In this document: positions 10,961-25,200 of the stretch, in pieces
How positions within the stretch are numbered: position 1 is the first letter of the stretch
Layout: each line of letters begins with the position of its first letter
Assembly: GCA_019614645.1 (NCBI GenBank)
Contig: JABWDB010000009.1
Coordinates: 10,831,501-10,895,500 of the forward strand
DNA length: 64,000 bases
Direction of reading: 5' to 3'
Source: Stratiolaelaps scimitus
Taxonomy: Eukaryota > Arthropoda > Arachnida > Mesostigmata > Laelapidae
The notes under the pieces: model-generated
Databases searched by the model: none
Told to the model about the DNA's origin: nothing
What the model saw: only the letters and a program-made list of their open reading frames with translations
Made by a program: the position numbers and the translations under genes

Positions 10961-13900
10961 ATATTAATTAAAATAAACGTATTAATGTCATAATGAAGGA
11001 GTGATTACCGCGAATATGCAATTGCATTGAAAGAATATAAATCAGACATGAAAAGTTTGTGCAAAGGGGGGCACTCGCATCTCATCGGCAAATTTTAATC
11101 ATTTTTTATTTTTTGGCTTTGGAAATACATCAGAAATAGTTGTCGTCTCTACAATTTATTACGTTGAGCGAAAGGAGGGGTCAACGTTGATCCTTGTTTA
11201 CCTAGTCACCGAAAGTACACCTCACCGTAGGCAGGGAATCAAGGTATAAGCTCGTCTGATCTTCCCCAAACTTTATGACCAGCCTTCTGTTTTTATTTTC
11301 ATAAGTAATATAGGATAATAATAGTGGTAATATATATTTATATATAAAGTAAATACATAATTCGTAAGTAAAACAGGATAGATTCGTACTTGATCACTGC
11401 GGAACCCGATATGCAAGAATCCATGATTGATCCAGTTAAGGGCTGTCCGTTTACTCCACGCTCGACTGCGTTCTAATCACAGATATCTCGGTTACTCGGT
11501 ATTATGAAAGAACTTCCTCTTCAAGGACCCGTTCACCACAAACTATTTCAAGCTTCTCCTTGTTAGAGGTTGAAGTTTACACGTTACCATCTGCCAAGAA
11601 AATGACCTCCTCCTCTAGCGCCAATAGACTCGGACAAAATTCAACGATGGTACCACATAAGCGATGACTATGCCCACTAGATAACCACTGTAATTTAGCC
11701 CTCCCCCCGTTTCCCTACTGGCCTGCCTGGTCTTCATGGTATCTTCGCGGCATATAAGTGAAAAGTCAGAAGTCCACGAGAAATACAGCAGGGCACAGCG
11801 AGATGGCTTCGAAAGAAGAAGGCCATCCCCTGCCTCGCCCATCTTTGAACCTCGGCCCTGCGTCCTGTCCGCCTTTTGCTTTTGCCACTATTAGCGTCAA
11901 CCAGGACTCAGCTTGGCCTTCGTTCAATCCTTCCTTCTCACTATCCAGCTCTTTCTCTAGAACTCTAGTTTCTCCTCGTTTCGGACTCGGCTTCTCAAGC
12001 CCCTGCCCCAACGTGGGCAACCGATTTCCCCTTAAGCAACTGGCAGTTTCTCCCTTAAACAGTTTGCTTGGACTTGCGTACGCTTGCTATATAGTGCGCG
12101 GGCGGCCGTGGCAGTTAGAGAGTTGCTGTTAGACTCGGCCGAAGGCATCATTAGAAAGAGCAGCAAACTTTTCGATGGAGAAGAGATCGACTTCACTCGT
12201 CCGCCTTCCTTCATTCATTCCTTCGTTGGTTGCGCCTGCCTGTTCCCATCGCATTCGAGGCCAACACTGCTAGCAGTAGTACTAGCAGTAGTAGTAATAG
12301 CTGAATGAGGAGGCATCACATCACAGCTGAAAGCCGGGCGGGCAGTGCCGTGACGGGGTAGGTGGTTCACTTCGGGACCTTGACTGGTGGGAGGAAGCTT
12401 CAGTTCCTAACAGTATTTGTAACGTAGACCAACCAGCCAACTGCAAGCACTTCACTAGGTTCGTTTCGCCATGCTTCCTCCGCTGGTTGCGGGTCAGTCA
12501 GTTCACGACGCGCACACTGAATGCGGCCAACTGCGTCCAGCTCCTTGGCGCTACGCGGCACGCCATTCCACACTGCCACCAGCTCACAACACATTTGTGA
12601 GTGGAATCGAGAGTGAAAGTCAGCGACGGAGGGAGAACTAGTCCTCTTACAGACGAAGACTGCCCGGACGCCTCCTGACCTCGGGAGTCTAAAATGGGCA
12701 TCTGCGGTCTGAGGAAGACTTCCTTCTGTTAAGACACAGCCGTAGTAGCAGCGGCATCACAAGCGACAGCAACAGAAACCGCAGAAGGGAAGAAAGTGCA
12801 GCGTGGCATTTCTGTACATGAGCGCGCGGCTGACTCATAGCGCCGCATCCTACTGGAAGCGTCCGGAAGTAACAGGCTGAAACTTTGCTACTCAGGAGGC
12901 ACCCTTCTAATTTGCGCGCGCCAAGCAAAATTGCAATGTAATGGTAGCCAATGTATAGGCACGACTGATATCTGTTTCTACGGCTAAACGACATTTTCTT
13001 TTAGCGACGATGACGTGTGTTAAGATGAGACAATCGAGGAGGTTGTTCTCTGTGTCTTACAATTCATTGACTCGTCGCGGCGCCAAGTTTGAATTGGAGG
13101 TAAGGCTAGGTCGTATGGGCACGGAATCAACGGCTTCAGCTGCTCACACGGTAGCTCCTGTGCCTCGAATAAAGTTAAGTTGCTTGGTGTCATTTTGGTT
13201 AGTCGTAATACGACTCTTTTAAACGACAAAGCCGGAGCAAACCAACTTGTTCTAGGGGAGTCGGAGGAAAGGATCGATGGTCTCTAAGTAAACATTTCGT
13301 AATTTTGTTTGGTGAAGCTTATTCGAAGGGCAACGTCTCGCGGCTTGTCGTTTGGAATCGCAGACGCAGAGTTCTGCGAGGCCGACCAAGTAAAAGGTAA
13401 GCTGTTGGCTATTGGACGAAACCAACGAAAGGAACATTGTTGCTAATAGAACTGTTGCACGCGGTTCAGTGTGCGTACACCAAGGGATTTCTGTTAGATT
13501 CAACGAAAACAACTCGGCGTCGACAAAGTCGAATCATCCATACGGGGTGGTTAGAAAAGCACGCAACCCTATGGCATTCGAAATTGCTACGCAACCTACC
13601 AAAGAGGTGTCATATGAAAAGTATGTGGAAGTACTTCTCTAGCAGATTCTTCGGCGAACAATGAATACCACAAAGCATCACTGTGAACAAAATCGTTTCA
13701 AAGATACGCAAGCAAATTTGTGTGAAGGAAACGAGCTGGCTTCAGATTGATGATTGGGACAGCCGTTAAGAGTAATAACTGTTTTGGCTGATTTACTAGC
13801 CTTGCACGATAATCATATGACGTCTTTAAAATTCTCTGTAAAGGACTCAACATGGTATAAGAAAAATCACATGCGCTTTCTGAATTCAGCAACGGCTTCC

Positions 13901-14172
13901 ATTTGCAAGAGGACAACGTAAAGCTTGTGGGACCTCGAACATAATCTATAGGGTCAGGGATTCAACTGTGGGTTCAAGAATGGACTTAGTGATTCTCCGT
14001 TTCGCCAGTACATTATCATTGTTATTATTCAAACAATAAAATGATTATACAAATAATTCTACAAATGCGGCGCTCATGTCTAGCTGCAGATATTATTAAA
14101 ATTATTAGTTTTCTCTGTTGGTAAGCAGCAGAGCTGTCGGCTTCCGCCGCTGGAGTTCGTTGTTCAACGAAC
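10961..14172. other. No gene seen; actin 3' flank
   Basis: Noncoding. AGT/AGC triplets occur at about 12265-12300. The bases directly left of the actin stop are AT-rich and lack a clear AATAAA on the minus strand. Confidence 0.6.
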
Positions 14173-15303
14173 TTAAAAACACTTTTGGTGAACTATCGAG
14201 GGACCGCTGTCATCATACTCCTGTTTGGTGATCCACATCTGCTGGAACGTTGAGAGAGAGGCCAGGATCGACCCTCCCATCCAAACTGAGTACTTCCGTT
14301 CAGGCGGCGCAATGATTTTGATCTTCATTGAAGATGGTGCGAGATTACTGATCTCTCTATACATACGATCAGCGACCCCAGGGTACATTGTCGTACCACC
14401 CGATAGCACAGTGTTGGCGTACAGATCTTTGCGAATGTCAACATCGCATTTCATGATTGACCTGTAGGCAGTCTCGTGAATTCCGGAAGCCTCCATGCCA
14501 AACATTGAGGGCTGGAAAAGTGCCTCGGGACAACGAAACCGCTCCTTGCCGATGGTGATTACCTGGCCATCAGGAAGTTCGTACGATTTTTCGAGCGACG
14601 ATGTAAGGACGGCAGAGGACATTTCTTTGTCAAAATCGAGCGCTACATAGCACAACTTCTCTTTAATATCGCGGACAATCTCACGCTCGGCCGTAGTCGT
14701 AAAGGAGTACCCACGTTCAGTGAGAATCTTCATTAGGTAGTTAGTGAGATCGCGGCCGGCGAAATCAAGGCGGAAGATCGCGTGAGGTAGGCCGTATCCC
14801 TCGTAGATCGGCACTGTGTGCGAGACACCGTCCCCGGAATCAAGCACAACTCCGGTGGTACGACCCGAAGCGTACAATGACAACACAGCTTGAATAGCGA
14901 CGTACATGGCCGGCACGTTGAACGTCTCAAACATGATCTGCGTCATCTTCTCACGGTTGGTCTTCGGATTCAGAGGGGTTTCGGTTAACAGCACAGGATG
15001 ATCTTCTGTGACCACTCGCAGTTCATTATAGAACGTATGATGCCAAATCTTCTCCATGTCGTCCCAGTTGGTCACGATGCCATGCTCGATGGGGTACTTG
15101 AGCGTTAAGACGCCACGCTTCGATTGTGCTTCATCACCAACGTACGAATCCTTAATTCCCATACCGATCATAACGCCTTGGTGGCGCGGGCGACCGACAA
15201 TCGACGGAAATACGGAGCGAGGTACATCGTCTCCAGCGTAGCCCGCCTTGCACATGCCCGAGCCATTATCAACAACGAGAGCGATAACATCATCGTCACA
15301 CAT
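14173..15303 (-). CDS. Actin, divergent and intronless (376 aa)
   Basis: This encodes the cytoskeletal ATPase that polymerises into filaments. The frame starts MCDDD, the usual N terminus of arthropod actins, at 15303. An upstream in-frame ATG would add 32 residues with no actin similarity and was rejected. The usual length of 376 is exact. Nucleotide-binding loops are present: [12 protein letters not shown] near residue 10 and [13 protein letters not shown] near 155. The block SGGTTMYPG and the ending [11 protein letters not shown] are also clear. There is no stop or frameshift. It departs from canonical actins at dozens of positions, for example VTED for APEE near residue 95, GMGIKDS for GMGQKDS, VWMGGS for VWIGGS, and HQKCF for HRKCF. 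No intron splits the coding region. Acceptor-like AG sites sit just upstream of the ATG, so a 5' UTR intron is possible. No canonical AATAAA was found close downstream. It may be a tissue-restricted paralog or an expressed retrocopy. Confidence 0.95.
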   Translation of the reverse strand: MCDDDVIALVVDNGSGMCKAGYAGDDVPRSVFPSIVGRPRHQGVMIGMGIKDSYVGDEAQSKRGVLTLKYPIEHGIVTNWDDMEKIWHHTFYNELRVVTEDHPVLLTETPLNPKTNREKMTQIMFETFNVPAMYVAIQAVLSLYASGRTTGVVLDSGDGVSHTVPIYEGYGLPHAIFRLDFAGRDLTNYLMKILTERGYSFTTTAEREIVRDIKEKLCYVALDFDKEMSSAVLTSSLEKSYELPDGQVITIGKERFRCPEALFQPSMFGMEASGIHETAYRSIMKCDVDIRKDLYANTVLSGGTTMYPGVADRMYREISNLAPSSMKIKIIAPPERKYSVWMGGSILASLSTFQQMWITKQEYDDSGPSIVHQKCF

Positions 15304-15834
15304 ATTGCTGCAACTGCTGTTAACAATAAGTGATTTTCGGCAACACAGCCAAATCACAAGATCACATACAGAGCGACGAGAACACACCGAGGCGTACACG
15401 TCGGTGGAATGAAATGGACGTCAAAGTACATCGTTATCGTGCAAAATAGATCGGACACGAAATTGTGAATGCGCTATTGTTGTTACACTAAAAGAAAAAC
15501 GCTTGGAAAATGACATGTCCTGTTAAGCATTTTCTCGTGACGTAGACGTGAACAATATAATTATTATTTCGTAAAGAGCAATGGGAATAGAACACGAATG
15601 TTGAGAGCAACTTGGTAAACATATGATCCAGGATAGTAGAGACATGAATGAGCGAACAGGCACAATGACTAAATATCGTATGCAACGCGTGTCTTCTTGC
15701 CTGGCCACACGAAGCTGACTAATAAACTTTTAAGGAGTGATTTTGCGCCGATCCAAAGATCACTGTTTGGTGTGATTTATAGTGTGTTTTAATATGTACA
15801 ATAATCAGTAACACAATTGGAGACTGGGTCTTAT

Positions 15835-15845
<11 letters not shown>

Positions 15846-15876
<31 letters not shown>
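15846..15876. repeat. (AT)n microsatellite
   Basis: An uninterrupted alternating AT tract, upstream of the actin gene on its 5' side. Confidence 0.95.
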
Positions 15877-15879
<3 letters not shown>

Positions 15880-16872
15880 GCGCATAGAAAAACAATTGGA
15901 AAGTGGAATGGGCTTGCAGGACTGCATTGCTTGCTATACTACTTGGTATATTCGTCTCCACAATAAACCCCACTTTATTGGAAAAGAAAAAAAGCACGCA
16001 AATATTCCTCGTTTTAAGTCTCAACATTTTAATGATATTGCTCTGAAGTGGAAATTAATTTAAGCTATACTACTTGTACAAGTCCTTCCCTAGGGAGAGA
16101 GTTTGACCTTTAAGTATTTCGCCAAGGCCTGTCACATAGATGAACAGATGAGTCAGCTGAGAAATGTTTAGACGGGAATTTGAAGAAAACTCCAAAAAAT
16201 GATTGTGGCAAAACTGAAGATTTCCTTTAAATTTGCTTGCATACGCATAGTTCTCAGAGTGAGCAGATCATTCACCCAATCCATTACATTAAACCCAAGT
16301 TAGCGTAGCCTTGCAATGAGTCTAGAGTTCAACCTGTCTATACTTTTTGTGGAACCCTCCAAGTTCCTCGCAAGTACAGGACAAGACCCCGGCCCATCGT
16401 CTCATAGTGTCCTTTAAGGGACTGATCCAACGAGATTAAAGATCCGACAGCGAAAGAAGCGATCTCGATCAGTTCCACACAAAAAATGTTTGAAACACAG
16501 CGAAGAAGCTACATGATTCATGGCGGGGTGATGCTTGCGCCGAAGATAGACTATGGATGAGGTGGTGGAGATGGGGGTCGCTTTTGAATGAACAAATCTA
16601 TTCATTCGGCGTAGCCGCGACGTACGGGCGCATATCGATCATCTCCCAAATTAGATTCAAATCCAGGATACGCGGCCAGCGGTACTAGACCCACGATAGC
16701 GGTCGGCGTCCGTCAGACATCAGAAGCGGGACGGCTTACGAGGGCGGCTGTCAGAGGGGGCCGCGTTGATTGTGGCCAATATCCTCTCGTCATTATCTCA
16801 TCGACGCCCCTGGCGCCTTCGTGCAAAACAAGCGATTTCGGCAGTAGACTACAGAAATATTGATCCCACTAG

Positions 16873-16876
<4 letters not shown>

Positions 16877-16907
<31 letters not shown>
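16877..16907. repeat. (AT)n microsatellite
   Basis: An uninterrupted alternating AT tract in noncoding DNA. Confidence 0.95.
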
Positions 16908-16908
<1 letters not shown>

Positions 16909-19149
16909 TGTCTACACTATATAAGCTATACTGATGGAATGAGGTGGAAAATACTAGTAATGATACCAGTTGTAAAAATCCTGAGTCCTGAAATCGAATT
17001 CCTGAACCATGGTTCAAGCAACAGCACTATTAGGGTCAAACACAAACAGGGTTAGAGGAACAAAAGTAAGTAAAAAGGTTTCTCTATCATCTGCTGTTTG
17101 CTAGGGAAGTAGATTCATGTCTATCGTTGTGAATCCTTCATTTTATATTTATGAGTATGACATAATCACCAATTTTTTCAGATCATCAAAATTGCACCTT
17201 GCAGTTAAAACACACTTCTTGTGTATTTTGAACACGAATGCAATAATTCTTTGGACTTTACGATCATGGGTTACCACTTCATTAGCAGTAGTAATTAACA
17301 TAAACCCAATAACGTACCAAGCATACCAAACGTACGCAATGACTTAATACAACATAAAGCTCAGGCTAACTTTTAAACAAATCAAGGGTTATATGAAGAA
17401 TATCATCAAACAGAAAGACTGTACATAGAGAGAAATACATGAGCCAAATCTTAATTACCATAACTAAATCGTAATAGAAAATGTACCACCTCAATTGCAC
17501 TCATAATGCTATATATAAGATTGGGTACTGTAGATATTTGAACAGGCGGTAATGTAAACCGTGTATTCTATACTGCCTCTGTTTATATAGAACTTCTGCA
17601 GAAAGTTATGTACATTTCGACTCACAAAGGGAGGGGACCTGCGACGAAGATAGATGATTCACAAGCTAAGTTCAAGCGGCGTCTCTAATCTGATTGTCAT
17701 TGTGCAGTTCCATAAGGTAATGATTTAAAAAATTGCACATACACCTAGTCTGTGTCCTAACTTTAAACCTGCCACCCTATGAATCGTCATGGTTGCTTTT
17801 AGAATGAAGTGGGTTTATCATTACACTTATCTGTAGCTGAGAGCACACATTCATATTCAACTACATTGACATCTCCGACCAGATGCACAACGCATTATTA
17901 CTAGAAGTATTATCCTTCGTTTTAGCTCATAGATTCGAAATATTAGCTAATGTTTGTAGCTGATGCTGGCGCATACATGTAATAAGATTATAATTAATGA
18001 AAATTCTTATTATCGCATAGTTCTGATGTCTTAAGTTCTAATGTGATAAGCTGAGGAAAATATTTACCTACCTTAAATAAATATTTGAAGCAGATGAGCT
18101 ATATGTACAAGAAACGCTGTCACCTGTACCTAAAGGTCATACCAAAACAGTAGAATAATTAGTATGATTACGAAAATACAATGACGTTGTTTGTGCACCT
18201 AGCCTCTAGAAACAACGCGATATCACATCTAATTTGTCCCTCCCAACGAACAAATAAAACCTATGTAATGACTGTCGGCCAGATCAAGTCTGATCTGTCT
18301 CTGTGTCGAGCGAACACACACATATAGTAAGCCTCATGAATCTTATACCCGTCAAATATTATTTCGTAATCATTATCCAACCTGGTTTAGCATTTTGCGT
18401 CTAACGACCACAGCAGCACATGCGAAAGCTATCTAATTCCTCTTATAGGAAACGGGAAGCCAATGCATAACATGCTGGCGATCGCCCTTTTACGATATCA
18501 CACTCTCACCAACATCACATGATGGAGTAGGCAGAATTGCTTTGAACTGGGACAGTATATCATCCCACGAAGCACGGTACACATTTCAGTATTTGGCGCG
18601 CCTCGCAGGACTCCTTACGGGAAATTATACATATATATGTACTCGTTAGCAAGCGGCGAATTCGGACAATATCAACCCTAGAACCTCTAGAAGCTCTGTG
18701 TGTCTGCCAACTTTGTTTCTGTGGCATGCAAAAAACGGATCTGCCACCTGGCGAACCTTCGACGCATTCACGAAATCACTGTGTTGCGATCACATATCTC
18801 GAAGGAGAGTTGCAGGCCGTCAGATATTCGCGTTCCTATTTTCCGACTTTTCGACCACCTTTGGCGCAGACGGATGAATGATTGAGTTGGGTGGAGTTGA
18901 GTTGCGTTGCGTATCAGATATCCAGATGTCTCTTTTCAGAGAGGGAAACGTCCTTCAAAACGTCCTCCCGTTTTTTGCGCATTTCTCTTCCCTGAGCTGC
19001 CGCCGCCACCGCCTCCGCCGCTGCTGCTGCTGCTGCCGATAAGAAGACGCGGGGAGAGGCGTTATTTCCATGACATTTTTTCTCTCCTCTCATTATTTGA
19101 AGTCCTTCAGATCCTCGGCCGCCGCGTCACGCTATTACCCACAACTACT

Positions 19150-19263
19150 AAAAGCCCGCTTCTATGCAGGGCTCTCAGCATGGGCCCATCACTGAAGATC
19201 AAGACGCTTGCGTATGCAGATGACGCATGCTTCATCCGTCGTGACAATAGAGAGACGATTTCA
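19150..19263 (+). mobile_element. Short LINE reverse-transcriptase-like fragment
   Basis: The plus-strand frame reads LKIKTLAYADDACFIRRD. LAYADD with flanking hydrophobic residues is the catalytic box of non-LTR reverse transcriptases, and the leading charged residues also fit. A stop follows at 19288-19290. Upstream, the frame runs into triplet-repeat sequence (about 18998-19040) without further RT motifs that I can recognise. It could be a remnant of a LINE, possibly related to the one in PLBD2 intron 4, or a chance match. Confidence 0.45.
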
Positions 19264-19290
19264 GCCACTTCCGGCGAAGTGACGCGTTGA

Positions 19291-22200
19291 CTACGAGCGA
19301 CGCCGACGGCGGCGACAACAACGGCCGCAGCGAAGACAGAGATCTGGCTCATTCTCTCGACATTGCAAAATCAACTCAGTGAGTGGTGCCGATGTAGTCC
19401 GTCAGGCTGACTGCTGGCTGAGAACGACAGAGGGTGAGGATGTCCTCTAGAGAGATCATGGTTCGCTTGGAGGGGTGGGACGGTGCCTCGTAAAAACAAA
19501 ACTCTAAAAGCGCCAAGGGCACTCGTGAGTTGAGGAATAATACTTGTGTAAACTCGCACTCCGCTGTTATCGTTAAGTTACGGATGCATCATCAGTATCA
19601 CGAACGAGGCGACAATTAGGGGATGTATGCATTTACAACTTGAGCAGCTGTCAATACGCGTAAAGAAAGGAATACACGAATGAGCCGATGACATCTGCAG
19701 AACTTAGTATGATAGTTTTTGTTGTGTAGGTATGTGTGTGCGCGCATACGTATACCAGGTTTGTAGCAGGCAGAGACCTAATGCTGGGAGGAATCCAAGA
19801 AATTTGCCATGTTTTTTTTCTGTTCTAGCGTGGACAAAGTGGTAGGTTCGAATTGACGAGAAGATGTCGACAAGGGAACAACCGAAGGGGAAAAAGAAAA
19901 CAGGTTTATTTCGTTTCGGCTAAAGAGAGAGTAATGATACATATGAAGATACCCCACGCCTGCCATTGACGCAGCAGATAGCACTCCCATGAAAACTACC
20001 CATTATATTTTAATCTGATTTAGGTGCAGTGTCATATGTGGTGTGTGTTAGTAGGCGGGTCTGTGTGATTGTGTCGGTCTGTATATGTTTGTGTATGTGT
20101 GTGTGTACCTATAACTGTGCTAGGCTGGTTTGCTTGGTGTTGTGACCTTCCTCGGTTCCCTGTTCACTGCTGGGTGATTCGTTCGCTCGGTCCTTAAGTG
20201 CATCGCTCAAATGGATGTATATTCTGTTGCTTGCTTGGTCGTTTAATGGAGTCGGCCCGTCTTCTTCGTTCACTGTGGCCGGTTGCCGGAGATCGGTTGC
20301 CTCTCTGCTACCTCCCTCTCGAGAGAAGGAACAGAATGGTGCATTTTTACGCATCCGTGTTCCACCACCTACCGGGACTAGGTTCTATTATATACGTCCG
20401 TACATGCGTACGCACGCACGCATGCTAATACACACACATGCAGACCTAACACGTTGTACGGCGCACACATTGCAGCCACAGAGATCACCACCGAGTTCGT
20501 TACTATGTCGTTCACCTCCTGAGAATTTCCCGCAATCTCTCTCCCCGCCTGCTGCATGTCTCGGGCAGCGGCGGCGGCGGCGGTGGATGCTGCTGCTGCT
20601 GCTGCTGTAACGACGGGCGGCTCGACGGCAGCCGCCACGGAAACGAGTAGAAGGGGCCAGGGCGCCATGGCGTCTCCTGCTGCGGGAAGAGTCCTGCACG
20701 CTATGGACCGTAAGGCTCAAGGACCACCCAGGCCGCAGTCTCAGCTCACGCAGCTGGTCACACGAAAGTACGAACGAACGTAACGCTGCCTACGGACTGC
20801 TGTGGACCCGCTACAGCCCGGCGATGCAGGGAGTGCCTGCCTCGGTCGCCAGCACCACGACCCTCCACCTTAATTCCTTAATTAGGGCAATATCACATAC
20901 ACACACACACACATACATGCAATGTTGTAGTGCACAAAGCTAGCGGGAGGGAAATAAGGCAACGGAGGTGAGCAACGCTCGACGAGACGAAGGGAAGACA
21001 ACGAAAGGAATAAACGGCACTTTAATTTCATTACAATTCGTACAATTAAATTGCGTTTAAGGTCAAGTCGTGTGGTCCTTAATTCAGACGAACAGAGCGA
21101 GAGAATGACTGACTGAGAACGGACGCGCCTTGACACAGTGACCGGGAACAGCCGAGGCAGGACAGAAGCGGCGTATAGTCGACAGTTGATTTGCCTTTGT
21201 ACTTTGCAAACAGTCATTTGTATGTATCTGTTTACTCATACGCACTCATTATGCAACGAACACATCTCACATAAGATGCACTATGGCCTCAGAGAAGAGA
21301 GTCGGAGGTCTGCATAAGAAGTTTCCTTTGCAAAGTCTGACTTTACCGTAATTTCTTGTAGCTCGAAATACTTGTACATTCGTTATATTGCCTTTCAAAC
21401 ATAGTGAGCTCATTGGTAAACATATCGCTATAATTGTCTCGAGTGTTTTGAAAGCGGGCCTTACTGAAGAAGACAAGGCTATCTAAATCACGTTTTCGTA
21501 CGACGGGAAGAACATCATCTCGAGTCCATCTCGGGCAATCTGGCTGCACATCAACGACGTTATATGTATGTGCTTTAACTTCTCTTATCCTACGTTGAAA
21601 AATTTACGATTTACGAAAGGAGTCATGATTTCCGAGCAGAACGCGACGCATTTTGAAAGGATTTTTCTTTGACCAATTTAAAATGTCCTGTTGTACTTGG
21701 AGATAAAATTAGCTAGATTTGTATGAGATTTCCTCTAGCAAGTTTCGAAGGAAACGATAACTAACGAACTATTGGTTAATTAGCAACAAGATAACACTAA
21801 ATTATAATTAAATTCTATATTAAAGCTCGTGGTGTCCGTCCGTCCGACAATGGCTTTCGTTTTTTTCAGGGCGTTTTTTTTTGGGTTTGTCCTCTTCGCA
21901 CAGAGTCATGTTTATAATTTTATTTACCAATATAAATACATGCACGCTCATCGGCGGTACCCAAAAAGCAAACGGCCATTTATTGGACACTGCGAACATC
22001 GCATCAAGCGGAATACTAAAGCGGTCTTTACCTACTTGTATTGTTCCGACTCGTCGACGAAGACGACGATGACCAATCCGCCACGGTGCTCTCCAATCCT
22101 CTGACCGTTATTGATTCGTTCCTAATGTAAATAGCATGTTTGACCTCGCCAGAGATCGCTGTACCTAACACGACATTGCATTTTTCGTCTCAGCACTTAC

Positions 22201-25200
22201 CATACGTAATTCTCTACTGCCCTCCAGTGACGTGCGTTCAGCTGACTGCAATAATACCGCCTTACATAGCTGAAGCCGTGGAAATATTTACATAACCCCA
22301 ATAAGCTTAACTATTCATTTCAAGATCGTTTGGACATCCGGTGTCAAGTGGGCCATTGCTGGGTCTGCTTGTACAGTAATCGCTACTACCGATCCAACAA
22401 CGGTTTCTGTCTGATTTAGTGGCATATACAAGGAACGTTAAGCAGCTTGTCCCACTCCAGCACCGAACTGAGCATAGACCCAATCTTTCACAAAGTGTAT
22501 CATATCCTGTAAACAAAATCATCCATGTGTTGGAATCCCCTGAAAGATAGTAGTACTAGTTTATTCTCTCGCATCTTTAGTAGCATGGTGATAGCGTATC
22601 CAACGTTGATCCCAGCCGAATAATAAGGCAATATATTCAGCTGTGGGATTTAGCTGTCGAGCAGTGATCTAATGGAGTACCTAATATTCTCGCTATGCTC
22701 AAGGGGCATCCATGCCACTGTCTGAAAACAAAACCTAGATCATATGACATATGACAATTAACTAATCCGTAACATTAATATGTTAATCGAGTGATTTTAA
22801 GGTAACTTCTCATAAACACACGTTTCTAATAATACTATTGAGAATAGTATTGCATAGGTAGGCAGCTATGCATTGCTAATTAATTGAGCTGACTGACTCC
22901 ATTCCTCGTCGTCATGTCGCGCCCAGTGGCGTCAATGTCGATGGTTGTCTCCCAAGCCAGAGTCGAGCAAATTAACCCATTATCTCACTTTATCTCGTCG
23001 CTTAGTTATCCTCCTAGCTACCCCCTCGCCCCCGAGACAGTGCCCCCTTGATCCTCTGGCCCCATTTCGCGCGTAATGTAATATTATCTCTCGGGTGTTC
23101 GCCTCTCAGTTCCTCGCCGACCCGGTTTTTGCTGTTATTCCGACATCCAAATCTGCTCCCGTTCCTCTATGCCCCATATCGCCGAACATTTTCTCCCATG
23201 ACGCCATAGAAGTTCCCTGTCCGCCGGGTCGACTCGCCTGATCGTGCGGTTCCAACACCAGAGATAACCGCGGGAGCTCCCTCTGTTCGCTGCGTACCCC
23301 ATAGAACACCGTGTCCTTCCCCAGACCCTTCGATCAATGGCCATCGCGTGTTTCGACTGAAGTTACGCGATTGGCTGACGTCGTTGGTGGTTAACTAAGC
23401 AGAAAACGACAGCCTACGATGTTCATTTGTCACTGGCGTAGTAGTCGTGTTATAAATGCTAGATGTTTAAATGTACATATGTAGTCAGTTATAAAAATAA
23501 TAATAATAGTTAGCCACATAAATCGTACGTTGTGTCTAGACCATAAGAACGGTTAGTGTTTAGCTGTTTTCGATTTGTTTTGTGCTTGTCTGCCACCGAC
23601 GGCAACAGACACAGGCCCCTCGTCGAGAAAGTTACTTTGACAAAGTCTCACGCATACGGCTCTCATACTTTGGATTTCACCAGCAAGCTACTGTTTATTA
23701 TTGTCTATACGCAGTTTCATGGTTAAGCAGTTTATTATGTTTCTGTTCACATCCAGAGGTGGGTGGGCGGCGGCGGCGGAGGACCAAGCGATGATATTAC
23801 CAAAAACACACCGTACGAATTTTACTATGACACTTATGTCGCTCGCTGTACAATAACATAGCAACGATGATGGAAGCATGTTTGCCCTTTATCTATCTAC
23901 CACATTGGTTCCCATTGGATGACTGACGAGCTGCGCTGTTACATGGCACAACTCTTGGTGATTGATCTCTGGCGACGCATAACCGAAACTGACCCAAGAT
24001 GTTATTGACAATTTATTATGAACCCTAAACGGACACGACAAGCCGTCTTCCAAATCGCCACAACGCTGTCTGCTTCCATAGAAAATGCAAACATCCCCAG
24101 TCATCTCCATCTGAAACATTTCCGCTGCCTGCTGCACCTTGCGGTTCACGGACATTCACTTCTGTTAACGTGGCCTGTTTATGTGGCCGGTTGCCGGGCG
24201 TTGTCTAATGTGTGAGGTTCGTGTGAGGTTCGTATTTCGCTCTGTGCTTGTTTGTGTGTCGAAGTTTGTGTGTTTGTGTACGCTAGCAGTTTGTATGTGT
24301 ACACCAACTGTGTCCGCGTGTGTGTTTGCACGCAAGCGAATGAGTATTAGACTTAAGCTATGGAGAGTAAATTGCCATTGCTGCCGCCGCCGCCGCCGCC
24401 CCTCGCGTAATATATCATCTGCACGTTCGTTGAACGCCGCCGCTATCGGCACCGTTCGCTTTCAGCGCGGCTCGGTGAAAGCTAAATATATCGGCAACTC
24501 GCCGCATCATCAATAACTCCTTCTTCTTCGCGTCGCTCCTGTTTCTCTCGGGAGATCAGGCGAGGCGCGGATCCCGAGCGCGCGGGGGAATCGAAATGGC
24601 TGATACCATGCGGCGGTAGTAGTGGCAGCAGCAGCAGCAGCGGCCGTAGCAGCAATGTATTAGCACATGCTGAGTCGCCGCCCGGAGCCGTCGCGGAGTC
24701 GTTCGGCGTTGATCTTCCCATACCTACACCATAAGGAGAGACACAGACCAGTACACTCAAGCATAAGACACTTAGGCCCACGTACACACAAGTTAGCACA
24801 TGTTCATACTTCATGTGATAGCCGAGCGCAGGACGACAGAAGAACCCTGTAGACCACCGGCTCTCTGTTACTAGCGCTGCTATTGCATTCTCAACTAGCC
24901 GCGGGTGGGTCTACCCTGGCCGGTTACCCTGCCTGTTGGCCCACTTACCGCAGTTAAGCATCGAAGTTTCCCCGACGAATAGAAGCGTACACGTATACAC
25001 GGTCGTACGCAAAACGAGCCACCCATACACTTGTGGGCGTTGTGTTGTTGCATGGTAGAACAATCGATATGTCATACCTCGCACAACCTACACATGCCCC
25101 GAGCTTAGTTAAAGTATAGAAGGCTGATTCAGTTTTGCCGCGTATATACTTAGGTAGGCTCCACAAACAGCTACGGTACCATGTGAGGGAGAACGCGACG

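Larger units (their letters stand above)
15304..19149. other. Actin 5' flank and AT-rich DNA, no gene seen
   Basis: Minus-strand AG sites just upstream of the actin ATG (about 15309 and 15317) allow a 5' UTR intron. No TATA box stands out. The rest is AT-rich with two AT microsatellites. Confidence 0.5.

Noticed and set aside
15304..15399. A 32-residue N-terminal extension of actin from an upstream ATG
   Set aside because: Actins start at MCDD, and the extension has no similarity and is Cys/Ser/Arg-rich as expected of 5' UTR.
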